From positions 180,266-244,265 of the forward strand of contig VZRR01007589.1 of the NCBI GenBank assembly GCA_013398015.1: a stretch of 64,000 nucleotides of DNA, in the 5' to 3' direction. Below, one piece after another: positions 24,476-35,300 of this stretch. The DNA is from Oreocharis arfaki. Lineage: Eukaryota; Chordata; Aves; Passeriformes; Paramythiidae. The notes beneath the pieces were generated by a model that ran no database searches, was not told where the DNA came from, and was given only the letters and a program-made list of their open reading frames with translations. Each line of letters begins with the position of its first letter. Positions within the stretch are counted from its first letter, which is position 1. Position numbers and translations under genes: made by a program.

Positions 24476-27400
24476 GGAAGGGAGCACTCAAGATTTATTA
24501 ATGCCCACGATTGAAAAAGAAAGGCAAAAGCCACATCCAAAAAAGTTCCGTTTTATTAGCAGAATACGTGCTCAGCATGGAAATTGATATATGTTTTGCT
24601 CCTATTTTCTAACAGTAAGAATAATAAAAGGATGAAAGAAAAGAGAGGAGAGAGAGAGAGCGAGGTAGAGAGACAGATCAGATTTTGGCACAACGGAGAA
24701 TAATAGGAATAATAGGAAAGACTCTCCTACAAGGGGAGTGAGTGCAGGTACTGTGAGTACTTCTGCATGAACAGGCACATATCTTACTGTCTTTTTTATC
24801 AGAATAAAGGTGTATATGGGTTTGTCTTCTGATACAGAAATGCACAGGGATATCTTTCTCTTACAACAGAGCAGCAGCAGCCTAATCACCAACCAAGCAA
24901 AATTACAAATGCTTTTTAGATGAGGAGAATATGGATTGAAAATCGTATGTAATGATATAAAAATTGAAGACATTGAGGATCTGTGGTGATAAATGAGAAA
25001 GGAAACTGCAAAATGAGATGTAAATGTATTGGCATCATAATAATTGAATGATAGTACTATGGCTGAAATGTTCTCCTGAATTCTATTAATAAAAACTAAC
25101 TTTAAAAAAAATGTAATAACAGGGTTTTTTCGGGGTTTTTTTTCTGCACGTAATTTCGTCTCAACATGCTACCCTACTTGCCTTCAAGAAAAAAACAGAC
25201 AAAAAACTGTGTTACAAATTCACTTTTGCATTACCTGTAGGTGCTTCACCTTGCCTTATGCTTCAGAGGAAGTCCTAAATCCTTCATTTATATGGTAAAA
25301 ACAATAAATGGTCTTATTTAACATAAGCTGAAGTACATTAGCTTTATCCTTTAGGAGGATAGTAAATTCATCTAACATAACCAGAGTGTCAGTCCTACAG
25401 AGGGTTGTGTAAGAGCCCTAGGAATGAAACATAGAAGAATGGCGCCATTTTTCACAGTGGCATTTGGAGTCTCCTGTCAGTTCAGGGGAATTCTGTGTTA
25501 AAACCTTCCTGCTAACAGATGAGTTAAACACTTCACATTGCTCAAGTATTAAATCACACAGCAGATGTTTGGTCGACTTGTCTGTGCTCTTTCCCCCACT
25601 TGCTCCTACTTGCCCAACAGTACAAGAAGCAATAGTCAGGCTGAGCTAGATTTTGAAATCAGGTTATCACACCAGCTTGCAGTTACTCCGAAAAAACTTG
25701 TTTCGAAATTCAGGAATTTGAGGAAAATCTGTGATTTTTAATGCTATTCTTGTAAGGGAAGGTCAAATTTCTAGGAAAATATCAGAATTTTTCCCTTGAA
25801 GTTTTCGTATGTGTCCTCATTTAATAGGAAAGCAAAACCATCTTCTTATTTAATACAGTTAGCAGAACTACAGCTCTCCAAAACGAAACTTGCAGCTAAA
25901 GTATATGAAGGATTGCACCAAGCTGAATATTTGTATTTGCTCTTTTTAATGAAGTATCATAAAAGCCTCACTTGATTGAAGTGTTCCTGCTTTTATTTTT
26001 GTAAAAAACTGGGAAAAACCTTAATCTTCTAAAGATCTACTGACCCTTTTACAAATTTTAAGCATCATGCTGTTACCATTATTTTTTTTTCAAAACATCA
26101 GTGTGATGCTTGCACTAAGAAGAGATCTTTCTTTATTTACATATTCTTCCAGTCTGTCTGATGTAATGAAAGTATTTAATTCATTTAGAACTGATCACCT
26201 GAAGTAAAAAGACAAAATGGTAAATGAAAGTTTACTATTTCTTTTTCCACCTTGTGAAGGAAACAAGAAGTTAGAAAGGTTGTGAAGTTCTCACGATAAA
26301 GATTTAAAGGCCATAGTGCCTTATATTTTCAAAGTTGTTTAGACAACCAAGTGTCTGCTCAGTATAAATACATAATTGTATACATGCATATCTAAGCACC
26401 TAACTGTCTTAAATTTTTGTCAAGGATAGTTCTGGACAAAATTTATTAAATTCTGTTAATTATCCTATTATTCAAGAACAGACACTTGTGATAGTTTAAA
26501 CCTATTTTCACATGTGATGGATGTTCCCAGAAAAAAAGTACATTAATTTCAAGAAACACAGCAATTCTTAGTTGTTTTCAGTTCAAATTCAGCTTTCTGA
26601 CTAATGCAGTCTGAAGTAACTCTCACAATGAGTTGTGAACAAGGAATGTGCCATTCTTCAGTCACTAAAATATTGATAGAAAAATAGTTTCTAACAACGT
26701 ATGCCAACATATACCATCTCTAAAATAAATATAAATGAAGAGAATATACCATTTTACTCAGAAAAATATCAATTATGTTATATCAATTTCCACCAGACTG
26801 CAAAGAATTATTTTTAGAGGCCATGCTGAAGAAGCAAAATGATTAAAGTGATGGTTTAGTTCAATTGACCTGACTCAATCTTCCCTGGTGACAGAAGACA
26901 GATTCTTATAATTACCTATAAATATTAAACATAACCTAATATCTCATGCTTCTGTGTCTGATGAAAAAAGAAACAAAATCAACAACAGCAACAAAAAACC
27001 GAAACAATGCAAGGCATTTAGTAGCATGTAGGAAAGTGTTATACTGAGTACCTTGGTGCAATTCTCACACTGAAGATAAAGCTCTGATCATGTCTAGGAC
27101 ATGACTAAATTTTAAATGGCATTTTAGGATGCACATCTGGATTTTTGGGAGGCAGGGATTTTTTTTGTGATTCTGCAGCAAACCAAGCATTGATAAGGGG
27201 GCCTTCTCTCAATGCAATTAGTGTCTCTCATTCTAATTCTGACTGTTGTAACTTCAGTGCCTGTAAGAGGAAAGTATTTCTCTCCCCCTTGCTTCTTCCT
27301 CTTCACCTGATGGAAAATGACAATGCCATATGCTAGTAAAATATGCGGAGACACATTTCAATATGTTGAAAAATACATGAGTCTTCAAGACTATTTCCAG

Positions 27401-28747
27401 ATTCCATTAATACATTACAGTTTTATTACATAGTAATGATGGGCTGAACATTACACATGGAGGCAAGAGTGGCTATTTCTTATGAAATATGAAAAGCTGT
27501 GTGGTTTGCTCAATACCTGTGTTCCTTTTTCTGGAGAAAAACTCTGGCTGAAGATCTCCAACATGGAATATAACCTGACCTTACTTTAATAGCCCTGGAA
27601 ACCCAGCACAAAAGAAACCAATTAGGGTAATTGGTTATTAATTAGAACGAGATTCAACTTTTACCAAGGCAGACCTGCATATAAAGACCATGCTTGTTTT
27701 TGTCCCTCTGCATGAACTTTTGGATCCATAGGGGGTGAAAATGTGCACATAAAATGCTAGTGCTGCTTTCTTTAGAAGTGCCCCTTAAAGGCTGAAGTGC
27801 TTCATAAGTTTCCCCAAAGTATTGAATATTGATGTTCAGTTCAGACTGGGACTTATTATGCTGAACATCAACTTGCCAAATCCTATTATAGTGAAAACCT
27901 TGAGATAATGCTTAATGGCGTGAACTGAGAATGTTGTAGTGAAGTTAAATGATATGTGCCTGGAGAACATAAGTGATTTAGGAAGAATCTTGGAATATTT
28001 AATCTTACACACAGTTTCTTAGAAGTGTGTTTATAGAGAATGCTTTGTCTCTTTCAGCTATGAGAGAAAAAAAAGAAAAAAAGCAATATCAAAATGAAAC
28101 TGCTATTTTTAGCTTGAGAAATTTATTTTCTCCAAAAGCGAAAATGTGCAATGAGTCATTCCTGCAGCTGGTGCTAAAGCTGGGTTAGTCACATGCCTGT
28201 GAACTTCTTAACTTGAGTACAAACACCAAAACGTTTCTGAAGCACCTAAAATCAGAAGTTCATAAAATATATGGCAGTCTGTGAGTAGACAATATCATCT
28301 TTTCAAGTCACCTCTACCTTATCCTCTTTTATAAGTGTCTATGCTTTTAACCAGTACTTCCTATGTCTGTACCATTAGCTGTGCATTTCATCAAGCTGAA
28401 TTAAGATTGACTTACAAACAGTATCTTTAAGTAGCACTTATGTCTTATCGTATAAGCTCTCTATATCACCGATCCCAGCAAGCAAGGCAGTGTTCACCTT
28501 TTCTGCACATCTTCAATGTGCAGCAATTCTCTCTGGCATTGTACTGCAAAGATATTTTTCCTTTTCAAGTTTGGAAATTCAGTTGGTCTTCCAATGAGTT
28601 CAGGAAGCCGCAAACATTGTGGATTGCTCCTTAAAAGTGCTTCCAGACTACTCATAAAGCTAAGAGAAGAAGACTGATTGCAAAGAGCAAATAGCTGCTT
28701 ACTGGGCACAGCTGGCTAAGAAGCCACCTGACAGTGAGTCAAATTGT
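24476..28747. other. Unique-looking non-coding stretch
   Basis: A GA-rich low-complexity tract lies at about 24632-24677, just past the CR1. The rest is AT-rich DNA with no gene or element that I can recognise. Confidence 0.55.
24632..24677. repeat. GA-rich low-complexity tract
   Basis: Purine-only or nearly purine-only run with a (GA)n core of about 7 units. Confidence 0.75.
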
Positions 28748-29360
28748 CATAGAATCACAGAATCGTAGGGTGGTTTGGGTGGGAAGGGACCTTAAAGGTC
28801 ATCTAGTTCCAAATCCCTGCCATGGACACTTTTCACTAGACCAGGTTGATCAGAGCTCCATTCAGCCTGGCTTTGAACACTTCCAGGAATGGGGCATCCA
28901 CAACTTGGTCAACCTCTTCCAGTGTCACATCACCCACAGCAAAGAATTTTTTCCAATTATCTAATCTAAATTTAACATCTTTCAGTTTGAAGACATTATC
29001 CTTTGTCCTGTCACTGCAGGCCTTTTTAAAAAGTCTCTCTCCAGCTCTCTTGTAAGATCCCATTAGATACTGAAAGGACACTATAATGTGTCTCCGCAAA
29101 ACCTTCTTTTCTCCAGGCTAAACAGCTCCAGCTCTCTCAGCCTGTCTTCGTGGGGCAGGTGCTTCTGTCCTCTGATCATTTTCAGGGCCTCATTTGGACT
29201 CACTCCAACAGATCCACATCCTACTTATGTTGAAGTGAACCAAAGCTGAACGCAGCACTGCAGGTGGGGTCTCACAAGAGCAGAGTAGAGGGGGATAATC
29301 ACCTCATTTGACCTGCTGGCCACTCTTGCTTTTGATGCAGCCCACAATATGTTCTTCCAG
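28748..29360 (-). mobile_element. CR1 LINE, 5'-truncated, longest copy here
   Basis: The 3' end is at the left (catagaatcacagaatcg, then gtgggaagggacctt). Moving right, the reverse complement of the CR1 ORF2 C-terminal half can be followed for about 600 bases. The minus-strand frame 28836-29099 encodes GERLFKKACSDRTK, FKLKDVKFRLDNWKKFF and APFLEVFKARLNGAL, the ORF2 carboxyl end. A second minus-strand frame (29225-29494) encodes ASRSNEVIIPLYSALVRPHL, the segment normally just upstream. The two are in different frames with a gap, so the copy is broken by frameshifts. The match fades at about 29340-29360. Confidence 0.93.
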
Positions 29361-30252
29361 TCAAATGACTGTAATAAAATACAGTTGCTGGATACCAAGT
29401 GAGATTTTTTAGCCCACTTCAATAGCTTTGCCAGCACTGCCTGCATGTAACCTATGCTCCATGGCTGACTGGGAAAGATCACGATTAGCATCACACTGCC
29501 TCAGGTTAAGCGATGTGGGGCAGCCTAACCCACCGGAAATAGCCCTGAGTACTCTCACATGTGTTGTGAGCTGACAATGCTGGCATCTAAACACACTGAT
29601 GGCCAGGTCGTAGTTGCATATAATTGCCAGCACAAGAAACTGAACAGTTGGTAGTGTTCATTTAAAACGTTGAAATTGTTGTAAATGATGATAAATTGCA
29701 GCCAGGCAATGATGTGTGATGTCTAAATGACCCTGTTCCACATAAAAAAACACCATGAAATCACTGGGGAAATAACTCTAATTCTAGCAATAACAGGAGT
29801 GGTTGTTGAAAGGACAGAAGATGGTCATCTGGAATATCCTTTAGGCAGTTCTAAAAGGGAAAAAATAACAGCCTAATATTCATTGTTTGCAATTTTTTCA
29901 GCCCTTTAATTCAGTACATTTTGTTATTTTTATTAGGAAGAGTCCAAAAGAACCTAGTTTGTTATAGCTGTGGAGGGGAATGAAGCAGTAAACTAAACAC
30001 ATTTATACATCAACATGAAAGAAAATTTCATTAGTATTTTGCTCCACCGGTCCATGCCTTGTCGATGTTTTATCTTAACCATGTGAAAGTTTTAACTTCA
30101 AAAGTGTGATTATACATTTTAGCGAAAACAGTGGAGAGACTTCGTGCATACATTTATCTTATTACCTTAGTCTACTTGAATTCTGGCTATTGTCATTAAT
30201 TTCTTCTGAGTGTGCACAGGTTTCATCTGACCCAGCTTTCCACAAGATCTTT
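29361..30252. other. Non-coding stretch between CR1 and solo LTR
   Basis: No gene or repeat recognised; it may include the decayed 5' edge of the adjacent CR1 up to about 29450. Confidence 0.5.
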
Positions 30253-30258
30253 ATGTCT
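30253..30258. repeat. Target-site duplication, left copy
   Basis: atgtct, identical to 30606-30611 on the other side of the solo LTR. Confidence 0.85.
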
Positions 30259-30605
30259 TGTCGCAGATCGACACTAACAATCAGGCACGGACGCAGGTTT
30301 CATACACACGCCAAGGTCTCGGGCCAACGGGCAAAAGGCCTGGCCCTCGTTTTATTTTCACACTTACATACCTATGTACAGACAATCAGCAGTTGGATGA
30401 AGAGGTTAAGCCTCTCCAAATTGATAGGATATAAATTCAGTCCATCACCTTCCTCCGCCTCCGGAGAAGGAATGCAAAACAATTCTAAAAGTACAGCCTA
30501 GAAAAGATTCGTTACAAAAACATGGGCATTGTTTATCTTACAACTTATGAGAAAGTCCTTCACTGCTAACACGAACAAGGCATGCAGTGAAGAACCAAGG
30601 CAACA
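30259..30605 (-). mobile_element. Solo LTR, 347 bp, with 6-bp target-site duplication
   Basis: The 347-bp segment starts tgtcgcagatc and ends aaggcaaca on the plus strand, giving TG...CA termini with an imperfect inverted repeat. It is flanked by the same six bases, atgtct, at 30253-30258 and 30606-30611. On the minus strand it has a TATA-like TTTATAT near 30436-30429 and an AATAAA poly(A) signal at 30356-30351, about 75 bases downstream, followed by a GC-richer U5 of about 90 bases. This is a complete LTR layout. There is no internal retroviral sequence on either side, so it is a recombination-derived solo LTR. A 6-bp duplication and a short LTR are typical of ERV2/ERVK-like (including alpharetrovirus-like) elements; that class call is inference. 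The perfect duplication and intact signals suggest a younger insertion than the other LTRs here. The 131-codon frame at 30106-30501 crosses its edge and is chance. Confidence 0.85.
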
Positions 30606-30611
30606 ATGTCT
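30606..30611. repeat. Target-site duplication, right copy
   Basis: atgtct, identical to 30253-30258. Confidence 0.85.
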
Positions 30612-31180
30612 TTCTACTTTTTTTTTTAGGAAACTCATTTACAAGTATCTAGATGCAGAAGAGCTGGTGAGATGATTGCATTCCAATACTGAAGCAAGAA
30701 TAACTGAAATAATTGTTTACACACATTTCAGACACTATTCATATATTCTCTTTTCTATAGAAATCGAGAAAGTTCATTCTACCTCGCTGCTGGGACAGTG
30801 TGCGCTTGACAGGTGGTAACTTGTTCAAACTTCAACAGGTATTGGTGAGTGATGTGTCAGAGTCCGAAACCTCTGACTGTCTCTTAGATTTGGCAGTGGC
30901 AAAAACAGTGGTTCTGAGTTGGCCAGAAATCCGTCAAGCTTAGGCAAGTTGTTTTATTGCTCTGATTCAAAACTGTTCTCTTTCTCCCACCATATTTTCG
31001 CATTTCCTATACAAACACCACTGCAGTGAGGAAACTTCCATTTATATTTTAATGTTACATTTCTGCATCCCTGAAGCCTTCATTATCTTCAATAACAACT
31101 TCCAGGTTTATGTTAAACTGTTTGAGTACTGAGAAGGAATGTGCTCATGATTGACATTGGTTCTACTCTATTTAGGCAAT
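30612..31180. other. Unique-looking non-coding stretch
   Basis: AT-rich; a poly-T run at about 30619-30628 lies a few bases beyond the solo LTR. Nothing else recognised. Confidence 0.55.
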
Positions 31181-31302
31181 ATCATAGAATTATAGAATGG
31201 TTTGAGTCAGAAGGGACATTAAAGATCATCTAGTTTCAACCCCCCTGCCCTGGGCAGGGACACATTCCGCTAGATCAGGTTGCTTAAAGCCCCATGCTAA
31301 TA
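31181..31302 (-). mobile_element. CR1 LINE 3' fragment
   Basis: Starts atcatagaattatagaatgg and continues tcagaagggacattaaagatcatctag, then cctgccctgggcaggg and agatcaggttgc. This is the reverse complement of a CR1 3' end of about 120 bases. Beyond about 31302 the match is lost, so only the extreme 3' end was inserted or survives. Confidence 0.88.
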
Positions 31303-31829
31303 TTTGTTACAGCACTGGAAATGGGTGGACATTCAGTTGTACAAAAGCATGCCTTCTTTTCATATACGTAGTTTGGAAGCGCAATTCACCTTTGGTCTGT
31401 GTTACAGGCCATCCGTACAGAATAAATGTTGAACTGATATATCAGTGTCCCGGTAATCAGCCTTCGACGCACAACCTTGTTGGTTTATCATAACAGTTTT
31501 ACACCATCTAACACTGTTCTGACGCAAGACCACTCCAGAATGTGTACGAAATCAAGGATGGTATAACATAGTAGTTTGATCTGCTGAACAACTAACAGTT
31601 AATAATAGTTTTCATACTGGATTCATCTTTTGTCTGCTCTTGATGTTTGTTGACTATTCATGCTAATGTAAGTTCAAGCAGAATGGGTTCGTGACACTGT
31701 AAAGTCTTTGAAATGAATCACTGCCAGACCAACACATTCCAGCAAATCTGCAGTCGCCAGTGATCAGGTGTTGCTCTAGCACAGCCTGTCAATACAGACC
31801 CAGTTCTACCCACATGCGGGACACTGCAT
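31303..31829. other. Unique-looking non-coding stretch
   Basis: An AATAAA at about 31421, followed by a CpG-containing ttcgacgcacaac near 31464, has a vague LTR-end look, but no U3 or inverted termini could be paired with it. Otherwise nothing recognised. Confidence 0.45.
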
Positions 31830-32395
31830 TGTGGGGCATTTATCTCGGCCACCAGATAAGCCCCTACACTGCTGCTTGCTGACTGCCCACCCCCCATGCC
31901 ACCTCCATGGAATGGGGGAGACAGTAGGGAGCACAAAAGTGAGAAAACCTGTAGGTCAAGATCAAGACAGTTTGAAAGTGAAGGAAAGAGAAAACCAAAG
32001 CAACACAGAATAACTAATACACACACCAGCATTCACAACCTCCCACAAGAAGACCAATGCTCAGCCAGACTCCGAGCAACAGCTACAGCAGAAGACAACC
32101 TCTACACTTGTTTTTTATTCATTGCTGACCGTGACATCGCCTGGTATGGAATACCCCTTTGGACAATTTGGGTCAGCTGTCCCAGCTTTGTCCTCTATCA
32201 AATTCTTGGCCACCCCCAACTTTAGTGCCTGTGGGGACAAAATGACAAACAGAGAAGGCCTTACTGCTGAATAAGCACTGATCAGCAACAGCCAAAACAC
32301 TGGTGTTTAATCAACACTGCTCTAGTCATGGATTCAAACCACAGAACCATATAGGCCTTTATAAAGGTAATTAACTCCATCTCAGCAGATCTAGT
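31830..32395 (-). mobile_element. ERV LTR, near full length (39-kb family)
   Basis: Minus-strand copy. From left to right on the plus strand: the family 3' end (tgtggggcatttatctcg, about 31830), ccatggaatgggggagac, and gagaaaacctgtaggtcaag with agacagtttgaa, corresponding to the R/U5 region. Then come a poly(T)-rich ttttttattcattgctg (a TATA-like AATAAAAA on the element strand), ggtatggaatacccctttgg, and the gggtcagctgtccc block. Next are gctgaataagcactgatcag and aacactggtgttt, ending in aattaactccatctcag near 32395. The family's ATTAAA poly(A) block has decayed. It is a solo LTR with no adjoining internal genes. Plus- and minus-strand frames of about 100 codons over it are chance frames. Confidence 0.75.
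32160..32175 (+). promoter_or_regulatory. DR4-like half-site pair in LTR, one site mutated
   Basis: tggacaatttgggtca: a TGGACA half-site (one mismatch to RGGTCA), a four-base spacer, then GGGTCA, at the same LTR position as in the 19-kb and 39-kb copies. Confidence 0.35.
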
Positions 32396-35300
32396 GCAAG
32401 TAAACAGTGTGCTCAGTGCCTATAGGAAACCTATAAGAAAATAGACTTAAATCTGTAGAATCAAGTTCAGTTGAATGGACTGCAGAACTTTATCTTACAA
32501 AAGGAAGTGCATATCATTTCTTGGATGACTCCAGTTTGCTACTTTCCTCCTAATTATGTAGACAACAGCTGATCAGAGTGTCCAGTGCCTCCGGGCAGAC
32601 TCCTCCCACGGGGAATAGCATATGTGTCCTGGGGAGTAGGAGAGAAGCAGCAGGAGCTGTTTGTTCTCAAGTCTCCACACGTGGTGAGGTTAGGAAATAG
32701 TTGGATTATGCAATCGGTTCTGGGAATTAAAAAACATTTCTGAGTTTTGCGGTACAGATGTAGTCCAAAAAAACCCCTTACTTTATCTAGGACTGGCAGT
32801 GAGTCAGCATAGATGCTGTGTTGGACTCAGATCTGGAGGAAAATCTCATCCACAAGCAGAACTTGAGTGGGATGTCTTCATTCACAAGGCATTTAACCAC
32901 CCAAATACTTTCAGTGACCTAAATTTGGGTATTAACACTAGCCTCTAGCCAAAGCAAAATGTACTTCTAAGTTTGAAAACAGGGAAAGGAAAAGGAGATT
33001 CACAGTCTCGAAGAGTCAGTGTAGTATGCTTAGACCTTGTTAGATACCTTCTCTTACAGTCAGAAACAGCCCTACGTACATTAGCAGATCTGCAGGTCTG
33101 TATTCCCCTGCACTGACTTCCATTTCAAGAAGGATGAGCTGCTCCTGCAGCAGCTGTCGTGAACGTGAGGGCATACGGTGCATTCTGCTAACAGAAGAGA
33201 AATTGTCTATTACTGGCAGTCTTGGAGGAACTCTCTTTCATCTCCGTGCACAATTTCTACACAGCAGTGGACAGAGAACTGTGCTTTGTGTTCTTCAAGG
33301 CACTGCATGGTTTCCTGAATTGTTTCTTACATGCACCATCTGAATGCAAATCACAGCTCTGTTCATTATAGGAACTACAAAATAGCAGAAAGTGCTGAAA
33401 TTTATGACTGACTGAATCTGCTATAAATGATGTGTGCTTTATTGCCTTTTAATGCACAGTTGCTGCAGTAAAGTTTGCAGTCTTGTTATTTTATAGCATT
33501 TTCCTATGCATATTAGAGCAGCATGCTCACACTGGCATAGTTAAAAGTTGCAGTTTCCATTACAAACCTGTTTTCAGTAATAAAGACTCGCTGCTCTAAC
33601 AGTGCATGAATTTTAGATCCACACTTCATCTTCAGAAGCATCCAGATTGGCTAATTCCAGATAATTAATGCATGAATGACAGACACTCGGGCATTTTTTG
33701 GAATTTGGATTAATTTTTGATCTTGCAATGAAAAATGCAAGTGGCTTTAATATAAGTGAGGAAAACAGTTGTTTACAGAATCAGTTCCAGTTTAGTTAAG
33801 TGAACTCTTTTTCACTCTGTTTTCACAGAGATTAAGAGAGGGCCTACACGACCTAAAGTCATAGCGACCTGATGCAGACCTGTATCAATGAGTCAGTCTG
33901 GTTGTTCAGGGGATCCTCTGCCTTAATGAAGAGTACGGAACCAGTTTTATTATGACCTGAGGTTCAGTTAGACAGATGTTTCCCAAAAATGAGGTTTTTA
34001 TGAATGTTTAATAAGGAAGAAATACAGATAAAATTTTTTAATAACCGTGTTGCATTCATGTTACATTTTGCCTCTGGTGACTTCATGGCACTATACAAAG
34101 AAGGTTGAGAAAGAATTCATTTAGACTGCTGGTTAGTTATTGGGCAATATTGGATTTTAGGGTAGCTTCTCTGCTTGGGTTCTTTGGTTTTGTGTTACTT
34201 TCCCACCTCAAGCACTTTGAAAGTAGTTGTGAAAGTCAGAATTTCTTAAAATTGAATCTAAATGTGGCTGGCATAGATCTAGAAGACTACAGAGATGTGC
34301 ATCTGTGCCCCACAGTTAGTAAAAATCTGTGGAAAGTGCATTGGGAAAAGAAGAGGATGGGGCAAGTGTGGAGGTCCATGCTCCAAGACAAGTTCAAATT
34401 CATGATCTCTCTTTGAAAGTGGAAGACAATCCCTCACTCTTCCTGGATATGTAGTACTTGAAGGTATGGGATATTTTTGGGCTAACTGGAACTCTCATAG
34501 AGTGATTTCTGTTGGCAATCCGCTGAAGTTAGAGGTTCACCAGAGGCAGCATCAAAAATGGGACATAATGTTCCACCAAGATGACTACTGAGGGTAAAAA
34601 TGAAAAATGAGTAAATTAATGTACTTGTCCATGAAGTCACGTATTACTGACTGAGTAGAAATTCATGTGCTCAGCTGCAGCATCTTCCCAAAGTGCTACT
34701 GACTCTTAAGGAGGAAAAATCAGGGGCTGGTGCATGTGCCAAAACAATCCTTTGGGCATTTCTGTTCACATGTATTTATAAATGGTGGAAGGGATTTACC
34801 TGTAAAAATATCTGCCATGTGAGAACATTACAGGCAAAATGAGTCACAAGTCACATTCCCTGTGCCTGATGCTGAACTGCTGTGTCACAGCAGACACTTC
34901 TACTTCCTTTGCAAAAAACCTGGAAAGCAACACTAAGAGGCAACATTTCATTGCTCAAACGGCAGTGGGACATATGGACGCATAAGAATTGCAATAAACT
35001 CACATCAAAGTCATTGTTTTAATGTTTGATTGCCCAAATGTTTCCTGAGCAGAGACAGGGGTGGCACAGCCCTTGCAGATCTTCTCCACCCTCGTGCAGA
35101 GCCTGCGTGCTGATCTGCGAGTGGGCCCTTCATGTCCGTCCTCACCCTGAACCCGTGAGTGCTCGTTAGAGGACATATTTTGTTTTACAAGAAGATCCTT
35201 TGCATTGTCTTCTGTGAAAGTCAGCTTCCTTTGGACTTCCCCTTGAGTTACAGCATTTCTGGGAGCTGCTGACAGCCCCTGCGGCAGAGCTAAGCTGAGC

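Noticed and set aside
30106..30501. 131-codon plus-strand frame
   Set aside because: It starts in unique DNA and runs antisense into the solo LTR, so it crosses an insertion boundary.
31400..31475. Second LTR end beside the 31.8-kb LTR
   Set aside because: Only a lone AATAAA and a CpG-containing tail. No matching U3, termini or duplication could be found.
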